A stretch of 64,000 bases of DNA from an uncultured Eubacteriales bacterium (GTDB lineage Bacteria > Bacillota > Clostridia > Christensenellales > Aristaeellaceae): positions 1 to 64,000 of the forward strand of contig URUF01000007.1 in assembly GCA_900550955.1 (NCBI GenBank). Reading direction: 5' to 3'. Below the pieces are notes generated by a model. That model made no database searches. It saw only the letters and a list, made by a program, of their open reading frames with translations, and was not told where the DNA came from. Positions 34,661-42,873 of the stretch are shown here, piece after piece; the first letter of the stretch is position 1, and every line of letters starts with the position of its first letter. Both the position numbers and the translations under genes were made by a program.

Positions 34661-35479
34661 TTATTTGTGATATTTCGGCAGGGCCAGCACGGCCTGAACG
34701 GCCTGGCGGATAGCCTCGTCCGATACGGGGGGAAGCCCGTCCGGGCCAAAGCGCACGTGCAGAAAAAATTCATGCGTGCCGTTGTTGCCTGTTACGGGGC
34801 TGTGCGTAACGCCCGCCACATGCGTGCCTGGCTGGGCGTTCAGGGCGTCGCACAGGCGGCGCAGCAGGGGCGCGTAGCTTTCGGGAGGGAGCGCGCCGGT
34901 GCGCCGCGCCTCCGCGTCGCCGGTTTCAAAAAGCGGCTTCACCAGGCACATAAGCTCGCCCGCGCCGTGCATGATGCTTTGAAACTGCGGCACGGCTTTT
35001 ACCAGCGACAGGTAGCTTAAATCCACGCTGCCAAGCGTGGGCACAGGGGAAAGGGAGAGCAGCCGTTCATCGCCGATGTTGGTTTTTTCCAGGTTGACCA
35101 CGCGCGCATCCTGCGAGAGCGAACCGGCCAGCTGCCCAAAGCCTACCTCTACCGCGTACACCAGCGCCGCGCCGTGCTTGACCAGGCAATCCGTAAAGCC
35201 GCCCGTGCACGCCCCCGCGTCGATGCATACGCGGCCCTTCACAGGCACGCCAAAGGCGCGAATGGCCCCTTCCAGCTTGTAGCCGCCCTTGCCCACATAG
35301 CGGTCGTCCAGGCCGCGCACGCTCATGGGCTTGTCCATGGGGACGCGCTGCCCGCCGGTGGTTACGGGGATTGCGCCGCAGAAAACCGCGCCGCTCATAA
35401 GATAGGGCAGCGCCGCCTCCTTCGTTTGAAAGAAGCCCTCGTTGAGCAGGCGTTCCAGAGCCGTCGCCTTCTTTACCAT
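34661..35479 (-). CDS. tlyA: TlyA family rRNA (cytidine-2'-O)-methyltransferase
   Basis: 272 residues. An N-terminal S4 RNA-binding domain (~1-60, 'RLLNEGFFQTKEAAL', with 'YVGKGGYKLEGA' at its end) is followed by an FtsJ-like methyltransferase domain with 'CIDAGACTGGFTDCL'. TlyA methylates 16S and 23S rRNA at the subunit interface and sets capreomycin sensitivity in mycobacteria. The usual 'VDVGYGQL' appears here as 'VEVGFGQL'. Its start overlaps the esterase stop by 7 bp, so the two share a transcript. Confidence 0.9.
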   Translation of the reverse strand: MVKKATALERLLNEGFFQTKEAALPYLMSGAVFCGAIPVTTGGQRVPMDKPMSVRGLDDRYVGKGGYKLEGAIRAFGVPVKGRVCIDAGACTGGFTDCLVKHGAALVYAVEVGFGQLAGSLSQDARVVNLEKTNIGDERLLSLSPVPTLGSVDLSYLSLVKAVPQFQSIMHGAGELMCLVKPLFETGDAEARRTGALPPESYAPLLRRLCDALNAQPGTHVAGVTHSPVTGNNGTHEFFLHVRFGPDGLPPVSDEAIRQAVQAVLALPKYHK

Positions 35480-36258
35480 ACGCCTTCAGCCTTTTCAAGG
35501 GGCAGCCAGGCGAGAATGCGCTCGATATGGCGATCCCAGAAGTCCCAGGTGTGCGCGCCGGGCTCGGTATGGTATTCGATGGGCAAAACCTCGCCAAACT
35601 GGGCTACAAAATGCTCGTTGGCTTCAAAAAGAAAATCCTCCGTGCCGCAGGCAATGTACATTTGCGGGGCGCGTTCCGGCGTTTTGGCCAAGCGGGCGGC
35701 CCTGGCAAACAGCGCGCCGGGGCCGCGCTTGAGGGCCTCCTCGCCGCCATAGATGGCATCCAGCTCGCGCACCATATCGGGATTTTGCTCGCGGAAGGTA
35801 TCATAGCCCTTTTCCATTTCCAGACAGCCGGAGATGCTGGCAACGGCCGCATAGCGGTTGGGCTGGGTAAGGCCCAGCTTTAGCGAGCCGTAGCCGCCCA
35901 TGGACAGGCCTGCGGCAAAACGGCCCTTGCGCTTGCGGCACAGGGGGAAGTAGCGCTCCAGCACGCTGGGCAGCTCGCTGGAAATGAAGGTATCGTACTT
36001 TGCGCCATGCGCCATGTCCATATAAAACGAGCGGTTCGCCGCAGGCATTACCACGGCGACGCGATACAGGCGGGCATATTGCTCAATGCGCGTTTGCCTT
36101 AACCACATGGTGTGGTCGTCGCTAAGGCCGTGCAGCAGATAAAGCGCAGGTACTGGCGCGGCGGATTGGCCCATCACCTTAGGCTCGGGCAGAAGCACAT
36201 AGGCAGCCGTTTGGATGCCCAGAACCTCGCTGTAAAAATGGAAATCCATAAAGACCAT
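35473..36258 (-). CDS. Alpha/beta hydrolase, esterase D-like
   Basis: 261 residues. It belongs to the esterase D/antigen 85-like group. The nucleophile Ser lies in 'GLSMGGYGS', the oxyanion region is 'LYLLHGLSDDHTMW', the acid is probably in 'GTEDFLFEAN', and the final His is in 'PGAHTWDFW'. No signal peptide is seen, so it is cytoplasmic. The substrate may be a short acyl ester, acetyl-xylan or S-formylglutathione-like compound; not decidable. ATG 36258 follows 'ggggagg' at 11 nt; ATG 36249 is too far. It heads an operon with tlyA. Confidence 0.88.
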   Translation of the reverse strand: MVFMDFHFYSEVLGIQTAAYVLLPEPKVMGQSAAPVPALYLLHGLSDDHTMWLRQTRIEQYARLYRVAVVMPAANRSFYMDMAHGAKYDTFISSELPSVLERYFPLCRKRKGRFAAGLSMGGYGSLKLGLTQPNRYAAVASISGCLEMEKGYDTFREQNPDMVRELDAIYGGEEALKRGPGALFARAARLAKTPERAPQMYIACGTEDFLFEANEHFVAQFGEVLPIEYHTEPGAHTWDFWDRHIERILAWLPLEKAEGVW

Positions 36259-36303
36259 AAAAAGAATGCCTCCCCGATGCAAACTGGGATTGTTTGTACC
36301 TGT

Positions 36304-36332
36304 ATCATAGCATAAAATGGGGGCAATTCCAA
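36304..36332 (-). promoter_or_regulatory. sigma-A promoter of the esterase-tlyA operon
   Basis: On the minus strand TTGGAA (36327-36332), 17 bp, TATGAT (36304-36309). Confidence 0.65.
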
Positions 36333-36356
36333 TACGGGAATCCATGCCGAAGCATA

Positions 36357-37496
36357 TTAGCCGTGCGAGGGAACGATTTCGGCAAACATGCGGGCTTTTT
36401 GGCCGTTTGGCAGGGTAAGCTCAACATACATCCAATACTCATCCAGGGTGCAAAGGCGCGTGGAGGGGTACATGTCGCCAGTGAGATCATAACGGTTGCC
36501 CAGCCCCAGCGGATCGCTGGTAACAAATTGATTATCCTGATACATGTAGGTGGACTCAAAGTGAAGCTCAGGTACCTGATCAGGCTGTTCCATAGCGCTT
36601 AGGGGAATGTAGCCAAAGCGCAGATGTCCCTGATTAACCCGATACTGCACGAGCACCCATTTCTTTTCCTTGCCGAAAACCTGAATCCAGTCGTTCGTGC
36701 TTACGCAGGCCTTGCCGTCCGCCTCCCGAAAGTAGGAGGCGCTTGGCCCGCTATATACGGGATAGGTTCCCGGCTTGATACGCGCGCCGCAGGGCTGGGG
36801 CATGGAAAAAGCGCAGTCCGCCGTGGGGATGATGGGCGCTTCGCCCGAAAGATAACCGGCATGGGCCTGCTGCATGACCTGATATACCTTTTGCAGATCA
36901 AGGGTTTCAAGCGAGCGCATGCAATCCGGCAGCGGAGCGCGGATGCACATGGCCTGCGAGAAATCCCCGGTGTCCAACGTCAAAAGGGCTCCCTGGGGAA
37001 CAGCCGTCCAATACGCGTCGTTGGTTTCGCTGCCGGAATAGATTCCTATGGATTTGAGCTGGCATACGCCCGCGTCGCTTCGCGAAAGCTCGGCTGTGTA
37101 GGAAACGCCGTCCAGTTCAAAATAGATGTATCCAACGTCGTATTGGCCGTGGAGCAGCTGGCAGTTCACATGTAGACTGCCTTCTTCGGCCTCTGCGGGA
37201 ATTAGCGCCGCATTGCGCACCTTTGCGGTTTGGGGCGCAAGCCCGTCCACCATATAAAACACACGCGAGCCCGCGCGGTCTATTATGGCTGCGGCGATCT
37301 GCTTGCCGTCCTGCGCAGCGGCGTCCCAGGCGAGCGGGTTGCAATCCGTCCAGCTTTCATTGGGAAAGGCGGCTTCCAAAACGGAAAGGGCCGCGCTGCG
37401 GGCGGACGTATCCCCCTCAGCCGGCGTGCCCAGCGCATGGGCGGGAAACAAAAGCAAAACCATGGCAAGGAACCCCAAGAGGAGTTGTTTTCGCAT
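36357..37496 (-). CDS. Secreted protein with C-terminal SH3-like domain, unknown function
   Basis: 379 residues, ATG 37496 after 'aaaggga'. A signal peptide ('LLLGFLAMVLLLFPAHALG') is followed by ~200 residues with no family I recognise. The C-terminal third is SH3-like: 'GTYPVYSGPSASYFREADGKACVSTNDWIQVFGKEKKWVLVQY' resembles SH3b folds that follow 'vysGPs' turns in wall-associated proteins. It is probably extracellular. It diverges from the DUF512 gene. Confidence 0.75.
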   Translation of the reverse strand: MRKQLLLGFLAMVLLLFPAHALGTPAEGDTSARSAALSVLEAAFPNESWTDCNPLAWDAAAQDGKQIAAAIIDRAGSRVFYMVDGLAPQTAKVRNAALIPAEAEEGSLHVNCQLLHGQYDVGYIYFELDGVSYTAELSRSDAGVCQLKSIGIYSGSETNDAYWTAVPQGALLTLDTGDFSQAMCIRAPLPDCMRSLETLDLQKVYQVMQQAHAGYLSGEAPIIPTADCAFSMPQPCGARIKPGTYPVYSGPSASYFREADGKACVSTNDWIQVFGKEKKWVLVQYRVNQGHLRFGYIPLSAMEQPDQVPELHFESTYMYQDNQFVTSDPLGLGNRYDLTGDMYPSTRLCTLDEYWMYVELTLPNGQKARMFAEIVPSHG

Positions 37497-37565
37497 CGTG
37501 TATCGCTCCCTTTCCACGAATATCCAACCATAGGACGAATGAAGCCCCTTCATCCCTGCATTGGC

Positions 37566-37594
37566 TTGACTTCCCTGTCAAATCAGGGCATAAT
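37566..37594 (+). promoter_or_regulatory. sigma-A promoter of the DUF512-der operon
   Basis: TTGACT (37566-37571), 17 bp, CATAAT (37589-37594). The -35 box is one arm of the inverted repeat TTGAC-tt-ccct-GTCAA, so a TTGACA also faces the other way. Confidence 0.6.
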
Positions 37595-37630
37595 ACAAGC
37601 TGCCGGTTTTGGCAGGGAGGGGGACGGCGC

Positions 37631-38956
37631 GTGCGGCATGAGATCACGCAGGTAGAGAGCCATTCAGTGGCGCAGCGTTATGGCGTGCGCGCGGGCGACT
37701 GGCTGCTGGCCCTTAACGGCGAGCCTGTGGAGGATGAAATTGATTATCAGGCGCTGATTGCGGGCAGCCGGGTGCGAATGGCCCTGGAACGGGATGGCAA
37801 GCCGCTTGAAATCGATATCCACAAGCAGGAGGGCGAGGCGCTTGGCCTGCATTTTGGGCAGACGATGGCGCTGTCGCCGCGCACATGCTACAACAACTGC
37901 GTGTTTTGCTTTATCGCCCAAATGCCGCCCAATCTGCGCAAAACCCTGTATGTAAAGGATGACGACTGGCGCTATTCCCTGATGATGGGCAACTTTGTAA
38001 CGCTTACCAACGTAAACGAAAAGGAGTTTGACCGCATTATCCGGCGCAAGGCCTCTCCGCTGTACATCAGCGTGCATACCACCGACCCGGAGCTGCGCTG
38101 CCGCATGATGAACAACCGCTTCGCAGGCGATATTATGCAGCGCCTGACCCGCCTGAAGGACGCGGGAATCAAATTCCACTGCCAGATTGTGGTTTGCCCC
38201 GGCTGGAACGATGGGGAGCAGCTCCTGCGCACGCTTAATGATTTGCGCTCGCTGGCCCCGGCTGCGCAGACGGCGGCCATGGTGCCAGTGGGGCTGACCA
38301 AGTTTCGTGAAGGGCTGGCGCCGCTCAGGCCCTTCACCTGCGAGGAAGCCTGCGCGCTGCTGGACGCCATCGCGCCCTTTCAGGAGGCGTGCCGCCGCGA
38401 GCTGGGCACCACCTTCGCCTTTCCCAGCGACGAATTCTTTTGTATCGCTGGGCGGGACATCCCGCCGGAGGCGTGGTATGAGGACTTTGCGCAGATTGAA
38501 AACGGGGTGGGCCTTTTAAGGCGCTTTGCGTGTGAAATGGAGGAGGCCGAGCGCTTTGAAAGGCTGTACGGCGACGCGCGGCCCGCGCCCCCAAAAACCT
38601 ATGTGATTCCCACGGGCGTGAGCGCCGCGCCGCATATGCGGCGCTTTGCGGAGCGCTTTGGCCCACAGGGGGTTAGGGTGAAGGTGATCGCGGTGGAAAA
38701 CCAGTTCTTTGGCACAACGGTTACCGTGGCCGGGCTGCTTACCGGAGGCGACGTGCTTAGCGCCCTGACGGACGAAGCTGTGGCGGGCGCGGATGAAATT
38801 TTGCTCTGCTCCGTAATGCTTAGGCATGAGGGCGACCTGTTCCTGGACGATATGCACATAGACGCTTTCCGCGCGAGAGCGCCGCTGCCCGTGCATGTGA
38901 TCGCCTGTGACGGACAGGCCTTTTACGACGCGCTGCGCGGGCGCTTTGACGATTGA
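37631..38956 (+). CDS. Radical SAM protein with PDZ-like and DUF512 domains
   Basis: 441 residues, GTG start after 'ggcaggga'. A PDZ-like N-terminal domain (~1-75, 'SVAQRYGVRAGDWLLALNG') precedes a radical-SAM core. The iron-sulfur Cys triad is Cys-x3-Cys-x2-Cys in 'CYNNCVFCF'. The C-terminal DUF512 region shows 'FPSDEFFCIAGRDIP' and 'VIPTGVSAAP'. The family sits beside der in many Clostridia, as here (24 bp apart), and is thought to act near ribosome or GTPase function, but its reaction is unknown. Confidence 0.92.
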   Translation: MRHEITQVESHSVAQRYGVRAGDWLLALNGEPVEDEIDYQALIAGSRVRMALERDGKPLEIDIHKQEGEALGLHFGQTMALSPRTCYNNCVFCFIAQMPPNLRKTLYVKDDDWRYSLMMGNFVTLTNVNEKEFDRIIRRKASPLYISVHTTDPELRCRMMNNRFAGDIMQRLTRLKDAGIKFHCQIVVCPGWNDGEQLLRTLNDLRSLAPAAQTAAMVPVGLTKFREGLAPLRPFTCEEACALLDAIAPFQEACRRELGTTFAFPSDEFFCIAGRDIPPEAWYEDFAQIENGVGLLRRFACEMEEAERFERLYGDARPAPPKTYVIPTGVSAAPHMRRFAERFGPQGVRVKVIAVENQFFGTTVTVAGLLTGGDVLSALTDEAVAGADEILLCSVMLRHEGDLFLDDMHIDAFRARAPLPVHVIACDGQAFYDALRGRFDD

Positions 38957-38980
38957 TTGGAATATGTAAGGAGAGAAACT

Positions 38981-40315
38981 ATGGCAAAGCCGCTTGTGGC
39001 CATTGTTGGCCGCCCAAACGTGGGCAAATCGACCTTTTTTAATAAGATTGCGGGAAGGCGCATCTCCATTGTGGAGGATGTGCCCGGCGTAACGCGCGAC
39101 CGCGTATATGCCGATGTGGAATGGATGGGCCGCCGCTTTAGCATGGTGGATACCGGCGGCCTGGATATGCGCAGCGAGGATGTGCTGCTGTCCCAGATGC
39201 GCCGCCAGGCGGAAATTGCCATGGATACGGCGGATGTGATCTGCTTTTTCTGCGACGGGCGCGCGGGCCTGACCAGCGAGGACGAGGATGTGGCCAACTA
39301 CCTGCGCCGCACCCGCAAGCCGCTGCTGCTGGTGGTTAACAAGATGGATTATAAGGGCCTGGAAGAGCAGCTCTACGAATATTACAACCTGGGCCTGGGC
39401 GATCCCATCGCCATTAGCAGCACCAATATGCTGGGCCTGGGCGATTTGCTGGAGGAGATCGTCAAGCGCCTGCCGCCTGCCGATCCGGACGAGCAGGAGG
39501 ATGAGGCGCATGTGATCCAGCTGGCCTTGGTGGGCAGGCCCAACGTGGGCAAAAGCTCGCTGTGCAACAAGCTGCTGGGGCAGGAGCGCACCATGGTGAG
39601 CGACATTCCCGGCACCACGCGCGACGCGATCGACACCTTTTTTACCGATGCGGATGGCACGCGCTATAATATCATTGATACGGCGGGGATGCGCAAAAAG
39701 AAGGCCGTGGAGGATGAAAGCCTGGAGCGATACAGCGTGCTGCGCTCCATCGCCGCCATTGACCGCTGCGACGTGGCCCTGCTGATGATTGACGCGCAAA
39801 CGGGCGTGACCGAGCAGGATACCAAAATTGCCGGGCTTATTTTAAACGCCGGCAAGGCGGTGATCGTCGCCGTGAACAAGTGGGACGCGGTTGCAAAGGA
39901 TACCAACACCATGGAGGCCTTCCGCAAGAAGGTGCTGTCCGACCTGAAATTTATGAGCTACGCGCCCGTGCTGTTTTTGAGCGCGCTTACCGGCCAGCGG
40001 GTGAATACCGTGCTTTCCGCCGTCAAAGCCGCCTATGAACAGTATAGCAAGCGCATTCCCACCGGCGTGCTTAACGAGGCGCTGGCAGATGCGCAGGCCA
40101 GCCTACAGCCGCCCGTGAGCGCGGGCCGGAGGCTAAAAATTTATTATGCCACGCAGCAATGCGCCTGCCCGCCCACGTTTGTGCTGTTCATCAACTCGGA
40201 GGAGCTGATGCACTTCGCCTACGAGCGGTATCTGGAGAACCATTTCCGCAAAAGCTTCGGTTTTGCCGGCACGCCAATTCGGTTTGTGCTGAGGGAAAAA
40301 ACAAAGGATAAGTAA
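38981..40315 (+). CDS. der: Ribosome biogenesis GTPase Der (EngA)
   Basis: 444 residues, ATG 38981 after 'aaggaga'; an earlier in-frame ATG at 38957 is rejected. It has two tandem GTPase domains, each with 'GRPNVGKS' (near residues 8 and 184) and G3 ('DTGGL' and 'DTAGM'), plus G4 'NKMD' and 'NKWD'. The C-terminal KH-like domain ('KIYYATQ…PPTFVLFIN') follows. Der matures the 50S subunit. It is co-transcribed with the DUF512 gene and ended by a strong hairpin. Confidence 0.97.
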   Translation: MAKPLVAIVGRPNVGKSTFFNKIAGRRISIVEDVPGVTRDRVYADVEWMGRRFSMVDTGGLDMRSEDVLLSQMRRQAEIAMDTADVICFFCDGRAGLTSEDEDVANYLRRTRKPLLLVVNKMDYKGLEEQLYEYYNLGLGDPIAISSTNMLGLGDLLEEIVKRLPPADPDEQEDEAHVIQLALVGRPNVGKSSLCNKLLGQERTMVSDIPGTTRDAIDTFFTDADGTRYNIIDTAGMRKKKAVEDESLERYSVLRSIAAIDRCDVALLMIDAQTGVTEQDTKIAGLILNAGKAVIVAVNKWDAVAKDTNTMEAFRKKVLSDLKFMSYAPVLFLSALTGQRVNTVLSAVKAAYEQYSKRIPTGVLNEALADAQASLQPPVSAGRRLKIYYATQQCACPPTFVLFINSEELMHFAYERYLENHFRKSFGFAGTPIRFVLREKTKDK

Positions 40316-40368
40316 GGCCCGCGCTTTGGAAAATGCAAGCTTCCACAGGGAAGCACGGCGGAAAGAAA

Positions 40369-40415
40369 AAGGCCGTTCCCGCGCAACGCAGCTTTGCGCG
40401 GGAGCGGCTTTGAAT
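40369..40415. terminator. Bidirectional terminator between der and the EAL gene
   Basis: Long stem gccgttcccgcgcaa / tttgcgcgggagcggc (40372-40409) flanked by A and T runs, between convergent genes. Confidence 0.8.
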
Positions 40416-40451
40416 CTTTGTGAAAAGCGCTTTTCTACCGCGCTTTATGGC

Positions 40452-41234
40452 CTATGCGTGCCCGCGCTGTACGGCGAAATTGCGCACATAGGTTTCCATG
40501 TCTGCCATATTCATAGGCTTACCAATCAGGAAGCCTTGGCCTTTTAGGCAGCCAAGCTCCTCAAAGAATTCAAACTGATCCTGCGTTTCAATGCCCTTGG
40601 CGCATATTTCCATATCCAGCGTATGGGCCATGTGCTGAATGGCTACCACCAGGCGGCAGGTTTGCTCATGGGAGGGGACCAGCGCCGCATAGGAGCGGTC
40701 CAGCTCCAAACCGTCAAAATGCACTTCGCGCAGCAGATCGACGTTTGCATGCCCTGTTCCAAAGTTTGCCAGCCATAGGCCCACGCCCTGCCCGTCGTGC
40801 AATGCGTTAAGGTTTTTCTCCCCGGTGGACGTTAAATTTTGCGCCTCGCTTAGTTCAAACTGAAGCTTTTTGGGGTTTATGTTCAGCCGTTCTATAAGGC
40901 TTAGGATATCGTCGATAAATTCCTCGCGGTTGGCGTAAAAGGGAAGCAGGTTGAGCGACAGCGTAACGTTGGTATTGGTTGCGTTACTCAGGCGAATGCC
41001 GGACTTCATCGCTTCCTCCATAAACCAACGGGAAAAAAGCAGCGTCAGCGCCTCGTCCGCCTCGATGATTTCCAGCATAGGCCAGGCGGGCATTATGCCG
41101 CCATCCGCCATATGAAGCTTTTCCACCAAAACCTCATAGGTATTGCAGGTGTTTTTTCCAAAGGTCCATTTGGGCTGCCCATAAAGCTCGAATGCGCCCC
41201 GGAGGATTGCGTCAGCGATCATATTGTGATTCAT
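40452..41234 (-). CDS. Degenerate EAL-domain protein (probably inactive in c-di-GMP hydrolysis)
   Basis: 260 residues that are almost only an EAL domain, with no sensor or GGDEF part. ATG 41234 follows 'aaagggga'. The fold is recognisable ('YEVLVEKLHMADGGIMPAWPMLEIIE', 'LSLNLLP', 'FELSE', 'GQGFLIGKP'), but key residues are changed. EAL reads EVL (34-36). The paired metal-binding Asp of DDFGTG are Ala-Asn ('ANFGTG'). The catalytic Lys of 'LKID' is Glu ('LELD'). 'AEGVE' reads 'AKGIE'. I infer loss of phosphodiesterase activity, leaving a binding or signalling role, as in other degenerate EAL proteins. Confidence 0.85.
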   Translation of the reverse strand: MNHNMIADAILRGAFELYGQPKWTFGKNTCNTYEVLVEKLHMADGGIMPAWPMLEIIEADEALTLLFSRWFMEEAMKSGIRLSNATNTNVTLSLNLLPFYANREEFIDDILSLIERLNINPKKLQFELSEAQNLTSTGEKNLNALHDGQGVGLWLANFGTGHANVDLLREVHFDGLELDRSYAALVPSHEQTCRLVVAIQHMAHTLDMEICAKGIETQDQFEFFEELGCLKGQGFLIGKPMNMADMETYVRNFAVQRGHA

Positions 41235-41312
41235 GGTTTTGTCCCCTTTCCAAACATACGGTCGCTTCATTTTGTTTTAACTGTCGGTTTTACGGGTACG
41301 AACTCTGCTATC

Positions 41313-41341
41313 CTTATACGCTATACATTCGATAGGGCCAA
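41313..41341 (-). promoter_or_regulatory. sigma-A promoter of the EAL gene
   Basis: On the minus strand TTGGCC (41336-41341), 17 bp, TATAAG (41313-41318). With 41423-41451 it makes a divergent pair in the 282-bp gap 41235-41516, which holds nothing else I recognise. Confidence 0.5.
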
Positions 41342-41422
41342 TATCCTTTCCTGCCGGAGCGGCATGCGAAAATACCGCGTTGCACCGTTTTTTGATATAC
41401 CTGCGCATAAACAAATGCGTAC

Positions 41423-41451
41423 TTGCCAGAAAAACGTTTTAATGCTATGCT
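41423..41451 (+). promoter_or_regulatory. sigma-A promoter of the decarboxylase-tmk-mnmA operon
   Basis: TTGCCA (41423-41428), 17 bp, TATGCT (41446-41451). Confidence 0.55.
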
Positions 41452-41516
41452 GAACACGCCTGCGCATAACGCGCGGCAAAAGGCGAAAAAAGGGGGCGCG
41501 CATCACGGAGAGGCCG

Positions 41517-42860
41517 ATGCTTGAAATGCTTGAGCGCACGGCGGGCCGCGTGTCCCTGCACATGCCGGGGGCGCAGGGGCGCGGGCCGTTTGGCGCGATA
41601 GACCCCTACCGGCTGGATACCACCGAGCTGCCTGAAACGGACGACCTGTACGCGCCCAACGGGGCGATTGCCCGGGCGCAGGAGCTGGCGGCGCGCAGCG
41701 CTGGTGCGGCGCATACCATTTTGCTGCATGGCGGGTCCACGGCGGGTATGCATGCGATGCTCTTGTATGCGGCCCGCCGCGGGGAACAGGTGATTTTGCC
41801 GCGCAACGTGCACTTGAGCGCGCTGAACCTGTGCGCCACCGCGGGGCTAGAGCCTGTGTTTGCCAGGCCCGCCTATACGCCCGACGGCTTGCCCTACACG
41901 CCGCAGGAGCGTTATTTGGAGGCGCTTGAAAAGCATCCCGGCGCGCGCGCGATGCTGGTGGTCAGGCCGGATTATTACGGCGGCCTGTACTGGCCCAAGG
42001 CGGCGGTAGAGCGGGCGCACGCGCGGGGAATGCTGGTGCTGTGCGACGAGGCGCACGGCGCGCATCTCAACTGGGACGCCCAAACGCCAAACGCGCTGGA
42101 ACTGGGGGCGGATGTGAGCGTGCAGTCCGCACACAAAACGCTGCCCGCGCTTACGGCAGGCGCATGGCTGCATGCCGGCCCAGGGGTGGACGCCGCGCGG
42201 CTTAGGCGCATGCTGCGCATGGTGCAAACCAGCAGCCCGGCCTTTGTGGGGCTTTTGTCGCTGGATGATGCGCGCGCCTGGATGGACGCGCGCGGCGCGG
42301 CGGCCTTGGAAGCGCTCAAAGGCGCTGCGCGCCTGTTTTATGAACGGGCGGCCAAGCTGGGATACGCCGACGGCCAGGCCGCGCGCGGCTTTGCTTGCGA
42401 CAAAACGCGGCTGGTGCTGGAAGCGCCGCAGGGCGGCTTTGCGCTGGCCGGGCAACTGGCGCGGATGGGCCTGGACGCAGAAATGAGCGATGAGCGGCGC
42501 GTCGTATGCATCTTGTCGCTGATGGATGGCGGGGAACGGCTGGATTGGCTGCTGGCGGCGCTTGAGCGCATCGGCCCCCAGATGGGGGAAGCGGCCCGGC
42601 CGCTGCCGGCCCCTCCGCGCGAGCTGCCCGAACGCGCGATTGCACTGGACGAGGCGGCGTTCGCGCCCACGGAGGCGCTCGCGCCCGGGAAGGCCATGGG
42701 CCGCATAAGCGCCGCGCATGTGGGGCTTTACCCGCCGGGAACGGCGCTGCTTGCGGCAGGCGAACGCGTTACGCCTGCGCTGGCGGAATACCTGAGCGGC
42801 CTTGCCCCCTCCCGGGTGTTTGGCCTGAATGCGGACGGTACCCTGAACTGTGTACGATAA
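41517..42860 (+). CDS. Orn/Lys/Arg decarboxylase family protein (YaaO/SpeA-like, PLP-dependent)
   Basis: 447 residues, ATG 41517 after 'cggagag'; the frame is open upstream without another start. It is a fold-type I PLP enzyme. The substrate entry motif is 'HMPGAQGRG' (usually HxPGHKxG; here His-Lys are changed to Ala-Gln). 'LHGGSTAGMHAML' binds phosphate, 'CDEAHGAHLNW' supplies the PLP Asp, and 'SAHKTLPALT' the Schiff-base Lys. The C-terminal domain ('IGRISAAHVGLYPPGTALLAAGE') is complete. In Bacillus yaaO precedes tmk; the same order is kept. The altered entry motif leaves the substrate open. Confidence 0.85.
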   Translation: MLEMLERTAGRVSLHMPGAQGRGPFGAIDPYRLDTTELPETDDLYAPNGAIARAQELAARSAGAAHTILLHGGSTAGMHAMLLYAARRGEQVILPRNVHLSALNLCATAGLEPVFARPAYTPDGLPYTPQERYLEALEKHPGARAMLVVRPDYYGGLYWPKAAVERAHARGMLVLCDEAHGAHLNWDAQTPNALELGADVSVQSAHKTLPALTAGAWLHAGPGVDAARLRRMLRMVQTSSPAFVGLLSLDDARAWMDARGAAALEALKGAARLFYERAAKLGYADGQAARGFACDKTRLVLEAPQGGFALAGQLARMGLDAEMSDERRVVCILSLMDGGERLDWLLAALERIGPQMGEAARPLPAPPRELPERAIALDEAAFAPTEALAPGKAMGRISAAHVGLYPPGTALLAAGERVTPALAEYLSGLAPSRVFGLNADGTLNCVR

Positions 42861-42873
42861 AGGAGCGAAGCGC

